From Pseudomonadota bacterium (lineage in GTDB: Bacteria; Pseudomonadota; Alphaproteobacteria; Rhizobiales; Xanthobacteraceae), in contig JAEYVN010000021.1 in assembly GCA_023431725.1 (NCBI GenBank), forward strand, positions 1-13,652: a stretch of DNA of 13,652 nucleotides, in the 5' to 3' direction. Under the pieces are notes generated by a model. The model was given only the letters and a program-made list of their open reading frames with translations. It did no database searches and was not told the origin of the DNA. Below, piece after piece: positions 1 to 8,537 of this stretch (positions are counted from its first letter, which is position 1; each line of letters opens with the position of its first letter). The position numbers and the translations under genes are program-made.

Positions 1-94
1 CGGACTTGACCCGGCCACCGATCAGGCGTGCACGGTGCCTGCCTAAGCGAGATCACCGGGTCACGGCGCTACGCGCCGGCCCGGCGATGACGAA
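1..94 (-). repeat. Hairpin-armed intergenic repeat, copy A (left end may be cut by the window)
   Basis: This non-coding stretch lies just downstream of the sucB stop. Read on the minus strand it has the form of a bradyrhizobial intergenic repeat: a GTCATCGCCGGGC-like start, an inner CCGGTGATC, then GATCGGTGGCCGGGTCAAG. It contains a nested hairpin, with outer arms CCGGG (56-60) and CCCGG (80-84) around inner arms CGGCGC (64-69) and GCGCCG (73-78). There is no T-run after the hairpin, so a classical intrinsic terminator is not supported, though the fold could still protect or end the sucB transcript. Assignment to a repeat family is from memory of related genomes and from its likeness to the copies at 1387-1485 and 11048-11107. 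Confidence 0.5.
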
Positions 95-97
95 ATA

Positions 98-1363
98 TCA
101 AAGATCCAGAACGAGCCTCGCCGGATCTTCCAGCACGTCCTTGACGCGGACGAGGAAGGTCACAGCTTCGCGGCCGTCGACGATGCGGTGATCGTAGGAC
201 AGCGCGAGGTACATCATCGGACGAATCTCGACCTTGCCGCCGATGGCGACCGGGCGTTCCTGGATCTTGTGCATGCCGAGAATGCCCGATTGCGGCGCAT
301 TCAGGATCGGCGTGGACATCAGCGAGCCGTACACACCGCCATTGGAGATGGTGAAGGTGCCGCCCTGCATCTCTTCGATCTTGAGCTGGCCATCGCGTGC
401 GCGCTTGCCGGCATCGGCGATGTCCTTCTCGATCTGCGCCAGCGACTTCTGATCGCAATCGCGGATCACCGGGACGACGAGGCCCTTCTCGGTGCCGACG
501 GCAACGCCGATGTGATAGTAGTTCTTGTAGATGAGGTCAGAGCCATCGATCTCGGCATTCACCGCCGGGATGTCTTTGAGGGCCTGCACGCAGGCGCGCA
601 CGAAGAAGCCCATGAAGCCCATCTTGGTGCCATGCTTCTTCTCGAACGCATCCTTGTACTGGTTGCGCAATTCCATCACCGCCTTCATGTCGACCTCGTT
701 GAAGGTCGTCAGCATGGCGGCCGTGTTCTGCGCATCCTTCAGACGGCGCGCGATGGTCTGACGCAGGCGCGTCATCTTCACGCGCTCTTCGCGCGCGGCA
801 TCATCGGCCGGCGAGGGTGCACGCACCTGGACCGGCGCCGAGGCGGCAACCGGCGTCGGAGCCGAAGCAGCGCGTTCGATCGCGGCCAGCATGTCGCCCT
901 TGGTCACCCGGCCATCCTTGCCGCTGCCCGGAACGGTCGAGGCATCGATGCCGGTTTCGGCCGAGAGCTTGCGGACGGACGGCGCCACCGGTGCATCGCC
1001 CGACGGCTTCGGCGTCTGGCTTTCCTGCTTGTCCTGCGGGCGCTGCTTGATTTCCTCGGCATCGGCCTTGATCGGCGCCGTTGTGCCTTGCTTCTTGTCG
1101 GGCGCACCGGTCGTGGTTGCAGCGCCGGCGCCTTCCTTGATCTGACCGAGCAGCGCGCCGACGGCGACGGTTTCACCATCCTGCACGGCAATAGCCTCAA
1201 GCACACCAGCGGCGGGCGCCGGCACTTCGATCGTCACCTTGTCGGTTTCAAGCTCGACCAACGGCTCGTCAACGGCGACGGCATCGCCGGGCTTCTTGAA
1301 CCACTTGCCGATGGTGGCCTCGCTAACGGATTCGCCAAGGGTGGGAACGCGGATTTCGGTCAT
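98..1363 (-). CDS. sucB: 2-oxoglutarate dehydrogenase E2, dihydrolipoyllysine succinyltransferase
   Basis: This 421-residue cytoplasmic protein is the core of the 2-oxoglutarate dehydrogenase complex. It moves the succinyl group from the E1 enzyme through a lipoyl arm to CoA. The order is an N-terminal lipoyl domain (about 1-78) with the lipoylated lysine K42 in the ETDKVTIEV motif; a linker rich in Ala, Pro, Lys and Gln; a peripheral subunit-binding domain (about 127-163, [15 protein letters not shown]...GRVTKGD); a second Ala/Pro linker; and a catalytic domain (about 195-421) ending with DHRIVDG at 391-397, where H392 and D396 are the expected catalytic pair. The frame is open further upstream to 1480, but that stretch translates an intergenic repeat. 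The start at 1363 begins directly with [12 protein letters not shown], typical of the family. The Shine-Dalgarno match is weak (GGA about 10 nt upstream). It follows sucA, probably in the same transcript. The alternative name is odhB. Confidence 0.97.
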   Translation of the reverse strand: MTEIRVPTLGESVSEATIGKWFKKPGDAVAVDEPLVELETDKVTIEVPAPAAGVLEAIAVQDGETVAVGALLGQIKEGAGAATTTGAPDKKQGTTAPIKADAEEIKQRPQDKQESQTPKPSGDAPVAPSVRKLSAETGIDASTVPGSGKDGRVTKGDMLAAIERAASAPTPVAASAPVQVRAPSPADDAAREERVKMTRLRQTIARRLKDAQNTAAMLTTFNEVDMKAVMELRNQYKDAFEKKHGTKMGFMGFFVRACVQALKDIPAVNAEIDGSDLIYKNYYHIGVAVGTEKGLVVPVIRDCDQKSLAQIEKDIADAGKRARDGQLKIEEMQGGTFTISNGGVYGSLMSTPILNAPQSGILGMHKIQERPVAIGGKVEIRPMMYLALSYDHRIVDGREAVTFLVRVKDVLEDPARLVLDL

Positions 1364-1386
1364 TGTCTGTTGTCCATCGCAGGCTT

Positions 1387-1485
1387 GTCTTACTCCGATG
1401 TCGTCGTCCGCGAAGGCGGATGATCCAGCCCATCGGTTGTTCAATTGTGATGACTGGATGCCCCGCTTTTCGCGGGGCATGACAG
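1387..1485 (-). repeat. Hairpin-armed intergenic repeat, copy B, in the sucA-sucB spacer
   Basis: The 132-bp gap between sucA and sucB is almost filled by this element. Its two ends are hairpins: 1407-1420 (TCCGC, GAAG loop, GCGGA) and 1458-1480 (ATGCCCCGC, TTTTC loop, GCGGGGCAT). Read on the minus strand it starts with TCATGCCCCGCGAAAAGCG and later has CTGGATCATCCGCCTTCGCG, which resembles a repeat common between genes in Bradyrhizobium-type genomes. It is like copies A and C in overall plan but differs in the middle, so family membership is inferred from the arms. Confidence 0.6.
1458..1480 (-). other. Stable GC-rich hairpin just after the sucA stop
   Basis: A perfect 9-bp stem with a TTTTC loop (on the plus strand) starts 15 nt downstream of the sucA stop codon on the minus strand. 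In the mRNA no U-run follows the stem, so it is not a classical intrinsic terminator. It would sit between the sucA and sucB coding regions of a shared transcript and could set the amount of sucB message or protect the sucA 3' end. It is also one arm of the repeat at 1387-1485. Confidence 0.55.
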
Positions 1486-1495
1486 CCGCAGAGAA

Positions 1496-4453
1496 TTATC
1501 CCAGCGCCTCGTCCAGGAATTGCTTGAGCTGCGCGAGATGCTTCGACATCTGGCCGACCGCGGTGGAAGCGGCGGCCGGACGCCCGGCGTAACGCGCACG
1601 ACGGTGCTTGGCCTGAATCTGGTTCAGCACCCACTCGATGAACACGTCGACGAAGAACCATGCGCCCATGTTGCGCGGCTCTTCCTGACACCAGACGATC
1701 TCGGCCTGCTTGAAGCGCGACAGCTCATGCATCAGCGCCTTGGTCGGGAACGGATAAAGCTGCTCGACGCGCAGGAGATAGATGTCGTCGATGCCGCGCT
1801 TCTCGCGCTCCTCGTACAGGTCGTAATAGACCTTGCCCGAGCACAGGATCACGCGTCGCATCTTGTCGTCGGCGACCAGCTTGATCTTCTCGTCCTTCAG
1901 GATCTGCGCATCGTCCCACAGGATACGATGGAATGTCGTATCCGCTCCGAGCTCATCGAGCCGCGACGTCGCCCGCTTGTGTCGCAGCAGCGACTTCGGC
2001 GTCATCAGGATCAACGGCTTTCTGATCTCGCGCTTCAGCTGGCGACGCAGGATATGGAAGTAGTTGGCCGGCGTCGTGCAGTTGGCGACCTGCATGTTGT
2101 CTTCGGCGCACATCTGAAGAAAGCGTTCGAGACGAGCCGACGAATGCTCCGGACCCTGACCTTCATAACCATGCGGGAGAAGGCAGACGAGGCCGGACAT
2201 GCGCAGCCACTTGCGTTCGCCCGAGGAGATGAACTGGTCGAACACCACCTGGGCGCCGTTGGCGAAGTCGCCGAACTGTGCTTCCCACAGCGTCAGCGCG
2301 TTGGGCTCGGTGGTCGAATAGCCGTATTCGTAACCGAGCACGGCTTCTTCCGAGAGCATCGAGTTCATCACCTCGTAACGCGCCTGCTTCTCATCGAGAT
2401 GATTGAACGGCGTGTAACGCTCTTCGGTGCGCTGATCGAACAGCACCGAGTGGCGCTGCGAGAAGGTGCCGCGCTCCGAATCCTGGCCCGACAGACGCAC
2501 CGGATGGCCTTCTTCGAGCAACGTGCAGAAGGCCAGCGCTTCGGCGGTCGCCCAATCGATGCCCTCGCCCGTTTCGATCGCCTTGCGGCGATTGTCGAGG
2601 AAGCGATTGATCGTGCGGTGAACCTGGAAGTCCGCCGGCACGGTCGTGATCTTCTTGCCGATCTCCTTCAGCGTATCGATGTCGATGCCGGTATTGCCAC
2701 GGCGTGGATCTTCGATGTCGACGCCCGGCTTCAGGCCAGACCAACGGCCATCGAGCCAGTCGGCCTTGTTCGGCTTGTAGCCCTGACCGGCTTCGAATTC
2801 GGCTTCGAGGCGCGAACGCCAGTCGGCCTTCATCTTGTCGACTTCGCCCTCGGTGACGACGCCTTCGTTGATCAGCTTCTTGGCGTAGATATCCAGCGTC
2901 GAGGCATGCGACCGGATCTTCTGGTACATCAACGGCTGGGTAAAGGCCGGCTCGTCGCCTTCGTTATGGCCGAAGCGACGGTAGCAGAACATGTCGATGA
3001 CCACCGGCTTGGCGAAACGCTGCCGGTATTCGACCGCGACCTTGGCGGCGAACACCACGGCTTCCGGATCGTCGCCATTCACATGGAAGATCAGCGCCTC
3101 GATCATCTTCGCCACATCGGACGGATAGGGCGAGGAGCGGGAGTAGCGCGGATAGGTGGTGAAGCCGATCTGGTTGTTGACGATGAAATGCAGCGAGCCG
3201 CCGGTGCGATAGCCCTTCAGCTCCGACAGACCGAAGCATTCGGCAATCACGCCCTGGCCGGCGAAGGCCGCGTCGCCGTGAATGAGCAGCGGCAGCGCCA
3301 TCGTACGATCTTCCGGCGTCGCACCGAGCTGATCCTGTTTCGCGCGCACCTTGCCGAGCACGACAGGGTCGACGATTTCCAGATGCGACGGGTTCGGCGT
3401 CAGCGACAGATGCACCTTGTTGCCGTCGAACTCGCGATCGCTCGACGCACCGAGATGGTACTTCACGTCGCCGGAACCTTCGACTTCATCCGGCGTCGCC
3501 GAGCCGCCCTTGAATTCGTGGAACAGCACGCGGTGCGGCTTGCCCATCACCTGCGTCAGCGTGTTCAGGCGGCCACGATGCGCCATGCCGAACACGATTT
3601 CCTTCACGCCAAGCTGGCCACCGCGCTTGATGATCTGCTCGAGCGCGGGAATGAGCGATTCGCCACCATCGAGGCCGAAACGCTTGGTGCCGGTGTACTT
3701 GACGTCGAGGAATTTTTCGAAGCCTTCGGCTTCGACGAGCTTGTTCAGGATCGCGCGCTTACCCTCGCGGGTGAAGGCGATTTCCTTGTCCTTGCCTTCG
3801 ATGCGCTCCTGAATCCAGGCCTTCTGCACCGGATCGGAAATGTGCATGAATTCGACGCCGAGCGTCTGGCAATAGGTGCGGCGCAGAAGCGCGACGATCT
3901 CGCGCATGGTGCCGAATTCGAGACCCAGCACGTTGTCGAGAAAGATTTTACGATCCATGTCGGCTTCGGTGAAGCCATAGGATTTCGGATCGAGTTCGGC
4001 TTCGTCGCGCTCCGGCTCGAGTTCCAGCGGATCGAGCTTGGCGTGGAAATGACCGCGGATACGATAAGCGCGGATCAGCATCAATGCGTGTAGCGAATCG
4101 CGCGTCGCCTGCAGCACGTCAGTCGACGACAATTCGGCGCCGCTCTTTTGCGCCTTGCTCTTGATCTTGTCGCCGATGACTTTTTCGGTTGCGGCCCAAT
4201 TTCCATCGAGCGCAGCAATCAGTTCACCGTTGCCGATCTGAGGCCAACCCGGCTTCTTCCATGAAGCGCCCTTCGCGCTCTTGGTGACGCTCGCTGGATC
4301 GTCTTTCAGGCTCTGGAAGAACGATTGCCACTGCGCATCGACCGATGCGGGATCGGCTTCGTACCTGGCATAGAGGTCATCGATATAGGCGGCGTTGCCA
4401 CCATAGAGAAACGAGGTGAGAGCGAAAGCTGCGTTCGCGTCCTGGCGAGACAT
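1496..4453 (-). CDS. sucA: 2-oxoglutarate dehydrogenase E1 component
   Basis: This 985-residue thiamine-diphosphate enzyme decarboxylates 2-oxoglutarate and passes the succinyl group to the SucB lipoyl arm. Its length is close to other rhizobial E1o proteins. The N-terminal 2-OGDH segment (about 8-50, SFLYGGNAAYIDDLYARYE) is followed by the E1 dehydrogenase domain with FGMAHRGRLNTL (288-299), KYHLG (331-335), the thiamine-diphosphate/Mg motif HGDAAFAGQG (392-401) with NNQIGF (426-431), and HNEGDEP (496-502). The transketolase-like pyrimidine domain carries LSGQDSERGTFSQRH (654-668) and HGYEGQGPEHSSARLERF (761-778), and the C-terminal domain runs to the end. All key motifs are intact. The start at 4453 is supported by AAGGAC (plus-strand 4461-4466) 7 nt upstream. 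It leads the sucA-sucB unit and is separated from sucD by a terminator. Confidence 0.98.
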   Translation of the reverse strand: MSRQDANAAFALTSFLYGGNAAYIDDLYARYEADPASVDAQWQSFFQSLKDDPASVTKSAKGASWKKPGWPQIGNGELIAALDGNWAATEKVIGDKIKSKAQKSGAELSSTDVLQATRDSLHALMLIRAYRIRGHFHAKLDPLELEPERDEAELDPKSYGFTEADMDRKIFLDNVLGLEFGTMREIVALLRRTYCQTLGVEFMHISDPVQKAWIQERIEGKDKEIAFTREGKRAILNKLVEAEGFEKFLDVKYTGTKRFGLDGGESLIPALEQIIKRGGQLGVKEIVFGMAHRGRLNTLTQVMGKPHRVLFHEFKGGSATPDEVEGSGDVKYHLGASSDREFDGNKVHLSLTPNPSHLEIVDPVVLGKVRAKQDQLGATPEDRTMALPLLIHGDAAFAGQGVIAECFGLSELKGYRTGGSLHFIVNNQIGFTTYPRYSRSSPYPSDVAKMIEALIFHVNGDDPEAVVFAAKVAVEYRQRFAKPVVIDMFCYRRFGHNEGDEPAFTQPLMYQKIRSHASTLDIYAKKLINEGVVTEGEVDKMKADWRSRLEAEFEAGQGYKPNKADWLDGRWSGLKPGVDIEDPRRGNTGIDIDTLKEIGKKITTVPADFQVHRTINRFLDNRRKAIETGEGIDWATAEALAFCTLLEEGHPVRLSGQDSERGTFSQRHSVLFDQRTEERYTPFNHLDEKQARYEVMNSMLSEEAVLGYEYGYSTTEPNALTLWEAQFGDFANGAQVVFDQFISSGERKWLRMSGLVCLLPHGYEGQGPEHSSARLERFLQMCAEDNMQVANCTTPANYFHILRRQLKREIRKPLILMTPKSLLRHKRATSRLDELGADTTFHRILWDDAQILKDEKIKLVADDKMRRVILCSGKVYYDLYEEREKRGIDDIYLLRVEQLYPFPTKALMHELSRFKQAEIVWCQEEPRNMGAWFFVDVFIEWVLNQIQAKHRRARYAGRPAAASTAVGQMSKHLAQLKQFLDEALG

Positions 4454-4460
4454 GCGAGTA

Positions 4461-4466
4461 GTCCTT
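4461..4466 (-). promoter_or_regulatory. Ribosome-binding site of sucA
   Basis: AAGGAC on the minus strand is 7 nt before the sucA ATG and fixes the start. Three related AGGACGCC copies lie further up the same leader (see 4470-4567). Confidence 0.75.
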
Positions 4467-4469
4467 GAC

Positions 4470-4567
4470 GGCGTCCTAAAGGGGCGTCCTGAATTTCGTT
4501 GGCTTTGGAACCGCCCGAGAGTGGCTCTTTCGGGGCAGTATCGAAGTCGATCCCCCGGCGGCGTCCT
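4470..4567 (-). repeat. Three AGGACGCC copies in the sucA leader
   Basis: The 8-mer AGGACGCC (GGCGTCCT on the plus strand) occurs at 4470-4477, 4483-4490 and 4560-4567. All copies face the same way as sucA and lie in its presumed untranslated leader. The first two are 13 bp apart. Each contains AGGA, so each resembles a ribosome-binding site without a start codon at the right distance. Function is unknown. Confidence 0.5.
4514..4534 (-). other. Hairpin in the sucA leader
   Basis: CCCGAGAG (4514-4521) can pair with CTCT (4525-4528) and CGGG (4531-4534), with a two-base bulge and a three-base loop. It would form in the sucA 5' leader if transcription starts near 4562. It has no T-run and is not a terminator. 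I recognise no riboswitch fold here. Confidence 0.3.
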
Positions 4568-4568
4568 T

Positions 4569-4597
4569 TTATAGCTAATGATCGAATTGGGCCACGA
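4569..4597 (-). promoter_or_regulatory. Possible sucA promoter (good -10, weak -35)
   Basis: On the minus strand CTATAA (4569-4574) matches the alphaproteobacterial -10 type. A 17-bp spacer leads to a poor -35, TCGTGG (4592-4597). That would put the start of transcription near 4562 and give a leader of about 108 nt. The weak -35 fits a promoter needing an activator, and the repeat at 4616-4632 is centred about 62 bp upstream of this start. This is by eye only. Confidence 0.35.
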
Positions 4598-4615
4598 TTA
4601 GATGACGAAAGAATG

Positions 4616-4632
4616 AATCGTAATTCAATCGT
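4616..4632 (-). promoter_or_regulatory. Direct AATCGT repeat, 11-bp spacing: possible activator site for sucA
   Basis: AATCGT occurs at 4616-4621 and 4627-4632 (plus-strand reading), exactly one helical turn apart, in an AT-rich pocket within a GC-rich genome. It sits about 62 bp upstream of the presumed sucA start of transcription, a normal place for a transcription activator. The regulator is not known. Confidence 0.3.
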
Positions 4633-4687
4633 TCTGCACCAGCTGGCCGGTACTGGGATGCCCGTCAGTGGCTAGCAGACGCCGGTT

Positions 4688-4720
4688 AAAAAAATAGGCG
4701 CCCCCAACGGAGCGCCTATT
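4688..4720 (-). terminator. Intrinsic terminator of the mdh-sucC-sucD unit
   Basis: On the minus strand the RNA forms a 12-bp stem (arms at 4709-4720 and 4693-4704, one G-U pair) closed by a GUUG tetraloop, followed by seven U (A-run at 4688-4694). It begins 27 nt after the sucD stop. This is a textbook intrinsic terminator and the strongest in the window. It separates mdh-sucC-orf-sucD from sucA-sucB. Confidence 0.9.
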
Positions 4721-4747
4721 GGCGTTGCAAACCTGGCTATGGGTCGT

Positions 4748-5632
4748 TCAGCCCTTCAGGACCTCGACCAGCGTCTTGCCGACGCGGGCGGGTGACGGGG
4801 ACACCCGGATGCCAGCCTCTTCCATGGCCGCGATCTTGGATTCGGCGTCACCCTTGCCGCCCGAGATGATCGCGCCGGCATGGCCCATGCGGCGTCCGGG
4901 AGGAGCCGTGCGGCCGGCGATGAAGCCGACCATCGGCTTCTTGCGACCCCTGCGTGCCTCGTCCTTCAGGAACTGGGCCGCTTCCTCTTCGGCGGAACCG
5001 CCGATTTCGCCGATCATGATGATCGCTTCGGTCTTGTCGTCGGCGAGGAACATCTCCAGCACGTCGATGAACTCGGTGCCCTTCACCGGGTCGCCGCCGA
5101 TGCCGACCGCGGTGGTCTGGCCAAGGCCTTCGCGCGAGGTCTGGAACACCGCTTCATAGGTCAGCGTGCCGGAGCGCGACACGATGCCGACCTTGCCCGG
5201 CTTGAAGATGTTGCCCGGCATGATGCCGATCTTGCATTCGCCGGCGGTCATCACGCCCGGGCAGTTCGGGCCGATCAGCCGCGACTTGGAGCCCGACAGC
5301 GAGCGCTTCACCTTGACCATGTCCATCACCGGAATGCCTTCGGTGATGCAGACGATCAGCGGGATTTCCGCATCGATCGCTTCGCAGATCGCGTCAGCCG
5401 CGCCGGGCGGCGGAACATAGATCACGCTGGCGTCGGCGCCGGTCTTGGACTTGGCTTCCGCTACGGTGTCGAACACCGGCAGATTGAGATGCGTCGTGCC
5501 GCCTTTGCCGGGCGACGTGCCGCCAACCATCTTCGTGCCATAGGCAATCGCCTGCTCGGAGTGGAAGGTGCCGTTTTTGCCAGTGAACCCCTGGCAGATG
5601 ACCTTGGTATTCTTGTCGATAAGGACGGACAT
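4748..5632 (-). CDS. sucD: Succinyl-CoA synthetase alpha subunit
   Basis: This 294-residue subunit binds CoA and carries the phosphohistidine of succinyl-CoA synthetase, which forms succinate, CoA and a nucleoside triphosphate in the TCA cycle. The N-terminal CoA-binding Rossmann domain has [11 protein letters not shown] (15-25), the middle has GPNCPG (121-126), and the active-site histidine is H251 in [16 protein letters not shown], matching H246 of the E. coli protein. Length is normal. The start at 5632 has GGA about 8 nt upstream. Unusually, it does not follow sucC directly: a small membrane-protein gene and a 71-bp gap lie between them. A strong terminator follows it. Confidence 0.98.
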   Translation of the reverse strand: MSVLIDKNTKVICQGFTGKNGTFHSEQAIAYGTKMVGGTSPGKGGTTHLNLPVFDTVAEAKSKTGADASVIYVPPPGAADAICEAIDAEIPLIVCITEGIPVMDMVKVKRSLSGSKSRLIGPNCPGVMTAGECKIGIMPGNIFKPGKVGIVSRSGTLTYEAVFQTSREGLGQTTAVGIGGDPVKGTEFIDVLEMFLADDKTEAIIMIGEIGGSAEEEAAQFLKDEARRGRKKPMVGFIAGRTAPPGRRMGHAGAIISGGKGDAESKIAAMEEAGIRVSPSPARVGKTLVEVLKG

Positions 5633-5703
5633 ACTGATTTCCGATCTATCTTGTCGTTAGAGACATTCTGTGTGCGGCAAGGACCACTCCGATTGCCGGC
5701 GCA

Positions 5704-6069
5704 TCACGCCGGCCCCCAGATCAATGGCAGCCAGCTGTGGGTGTAATAAGCGCTCAGCGTCAGCAGCGCGCCGGCAACGGCGGCTTCAAGTCCCTGACGC
5801 TGACGTGACTGAAAGGCACAGCGTGTTGTCGCAATCGCCAGCACGCCCTTCGTTGCAACGAGATGCCGACGGACAATGTCGCGAACGAGCGGATTGGATA
5901 TTTTCCAGATCCGCGGCGCCACATCGGCCTTGTCCTGCTCGGCGTATTGCACTTTCAGCACGGTATCGAACTCACTCATCACGCAGCGAAAAAGAAAATA
6001 GACAAAGACCCCAACCACCATTGCGACGACGCCGAGTATCCCGACTGCAATCGCAATGGCGTATGTCAT
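5704..6069 (-). CDS. Unrecognised small membrane protein between sucC and sucD
   Basis: I do not recognise this 121-residue protein. Residues 3-28 form a strong hydrophobic segment (AIAIAVGILGVVAMVVGVFV) and residues 93-118 a second, weaker one (GLEAAVAGALLTLSAYY...WLPLIW). Between them is a polar stretch of about 60 residues with many charged residues. Two membrane spans with a soluble middle are likely. That it is expressed is supported by its position: the ATG is 6 nt after the sucC stop, and its ribosome-binding site AAAGGA overlaps the last sucC codons, so translation is probably coupled to sucC. It is read on the same strand as the TCA genes. A role near succinyl-CoA synthetase is only an inference from position; it may simply be a passenger. 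Confidence 0.75.
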   Translation of the reverse strand: MTYAIAIAVGILGVVAMVVGVFVYFLFRCVMSEFDTVLKVQYAEQDKADVAPRIWKISNPLVRDIVRRHLVATKGVLAIATTRCAFQSRQRQGLEAAVAGALLTLSAYYTHSWLPLIWGPA

Positions 6070-6075
6070 GGGAGT

Positions 6076-7239
<1,164 letters not shown>

Positions 7240-7276
7240 TCAATGTCCCCAAACTCTTGGTGGTGCTGCTTTCGAC

Positions 7277-8346
<1,070 letters not shown>

Positions 8347-8370
8347 GGTTCGTTCCCCTTTGTGTAATAC

Positions 8371-8399
8371 ATTATTCCAGCGGGTTTACCCGTTGCCAA
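8371..8399 (-). promoter_or_regulatory. Sigma-70-type promoter of mdh
   Basis: On the minus strand TTGGCA (8394-8399) is a 5/6 match to the -35 and AATAAT (8371-8376) a 5/6 match to the -10, with an ideal 17-bp spacer. Transcription would start near 8364, giving a leader of about 120 nt that holds the 29-codon ORF. This is the best promoter match I found in the window. Confidence 0.7.
8381..8392. promoter_or_regulatory. Palindrome CGGGTTTACCCG inside the mdh promoter spacer
   Basis: CGGGT and ACCCG form a perfect inverted repeat with a two-base centre, lying wholly between the -35 and -10 of the mdh promoter. A protein bound there would block RNA polymerase, so it is a candidate repressor operator. 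The binding protein is unknown. Confidence 0.45.
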
Positions 8400-8413
8400 G
8401 CCTAAAGCACTGC

Positions 8414-8446
8414 AACAAAAGAAAAATCGCCGCTGCAGCGCAGCGG
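8414..8446 (-). terminator. Possible terminator downstream of zapE
   Basis: On the minus strand CCGCTG (8441-8446) pairs with CAGCGG (8430-8435) around a five-base loop, followed after CGA by TTTTTCTTTTG. It lies about 92 bp after the zapE stop and just upstream of the mdh promoter. The stem is short, and the same bases form a CTGC-N3-GCAG site (8433-8443), so it may instead be a protein-binding site. Confidence 0.4.
8433..8443. promoter_or_regulatory. CTGC-N3-GCAG palindrome upstream of the mdh promoter
   Basis: CTGC, AGC, GCAG. The form matches the TGC-rich motif I recall for PhaR/AniA-type regulators of polyhydroxybutyrate metabolism. It is about 34 bp upstream of the mdh -35. A second perfect copy is at 9856-9866. 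The assignment to PhaR is an inference from motif shape. Confidence 0.35.
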
Positions 8447-8486
8447 GGCTGCTGTGCGACTGCAAAAACCGTCCGGCATTTTTGCG

Positions 8487-8524
8487 AATGCTGCGCAGCA
8501 AAGGCGCAGCATGGGCGCAGCATT
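8487..8524. repeat. Three phased GCGCAGCA repeats with a palindrome, after zapE
   Basis: GCGCAGCA occurs at 8493-8500, 8504-8511 and 8515-8522, spaced by exactly 11 bp each. The first copy is also the right half of the perfect palindrome TGCTGCGCAGCA (8489-8500). AATGCTGCGC (8487-8496) can pair with GCGCAGCATT (8515-8524) in a 10-bp stem. The block begins about 14 bp downstream of the zapE stop and ends about 94 bp before the mdh -35. It may be a set of protein-binding sites or an RNA structure. Confidence 0.5.
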
Positions 8525-8537
8525 TTTGGCAAACCGC

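Noticed and set aside
188..1423. 411-codon plus-strand frame antisense to sucB
   Set aside because: Same reasoning: a shadow of sucB with low-complexity Arg/His/Asp/Leu composition and no motifs.
1364..1480. N-terminal extension of SucB by 38 residues
   Set aside because: It translates the hairpin repeat. The family start [12 protein letters not shown] begins at 1363.
1520..4093. 857-codon open frame on the plus strand, antisense to sucA
   Set aside because: It is exactly opposite an intact, motif-complete sucA. Its product is rich in His, Arg, Asp, Leu and Val without any domain I recognise, as expected for the reverse of GC-rich codons. It has no ribosome-binding site worth noting.
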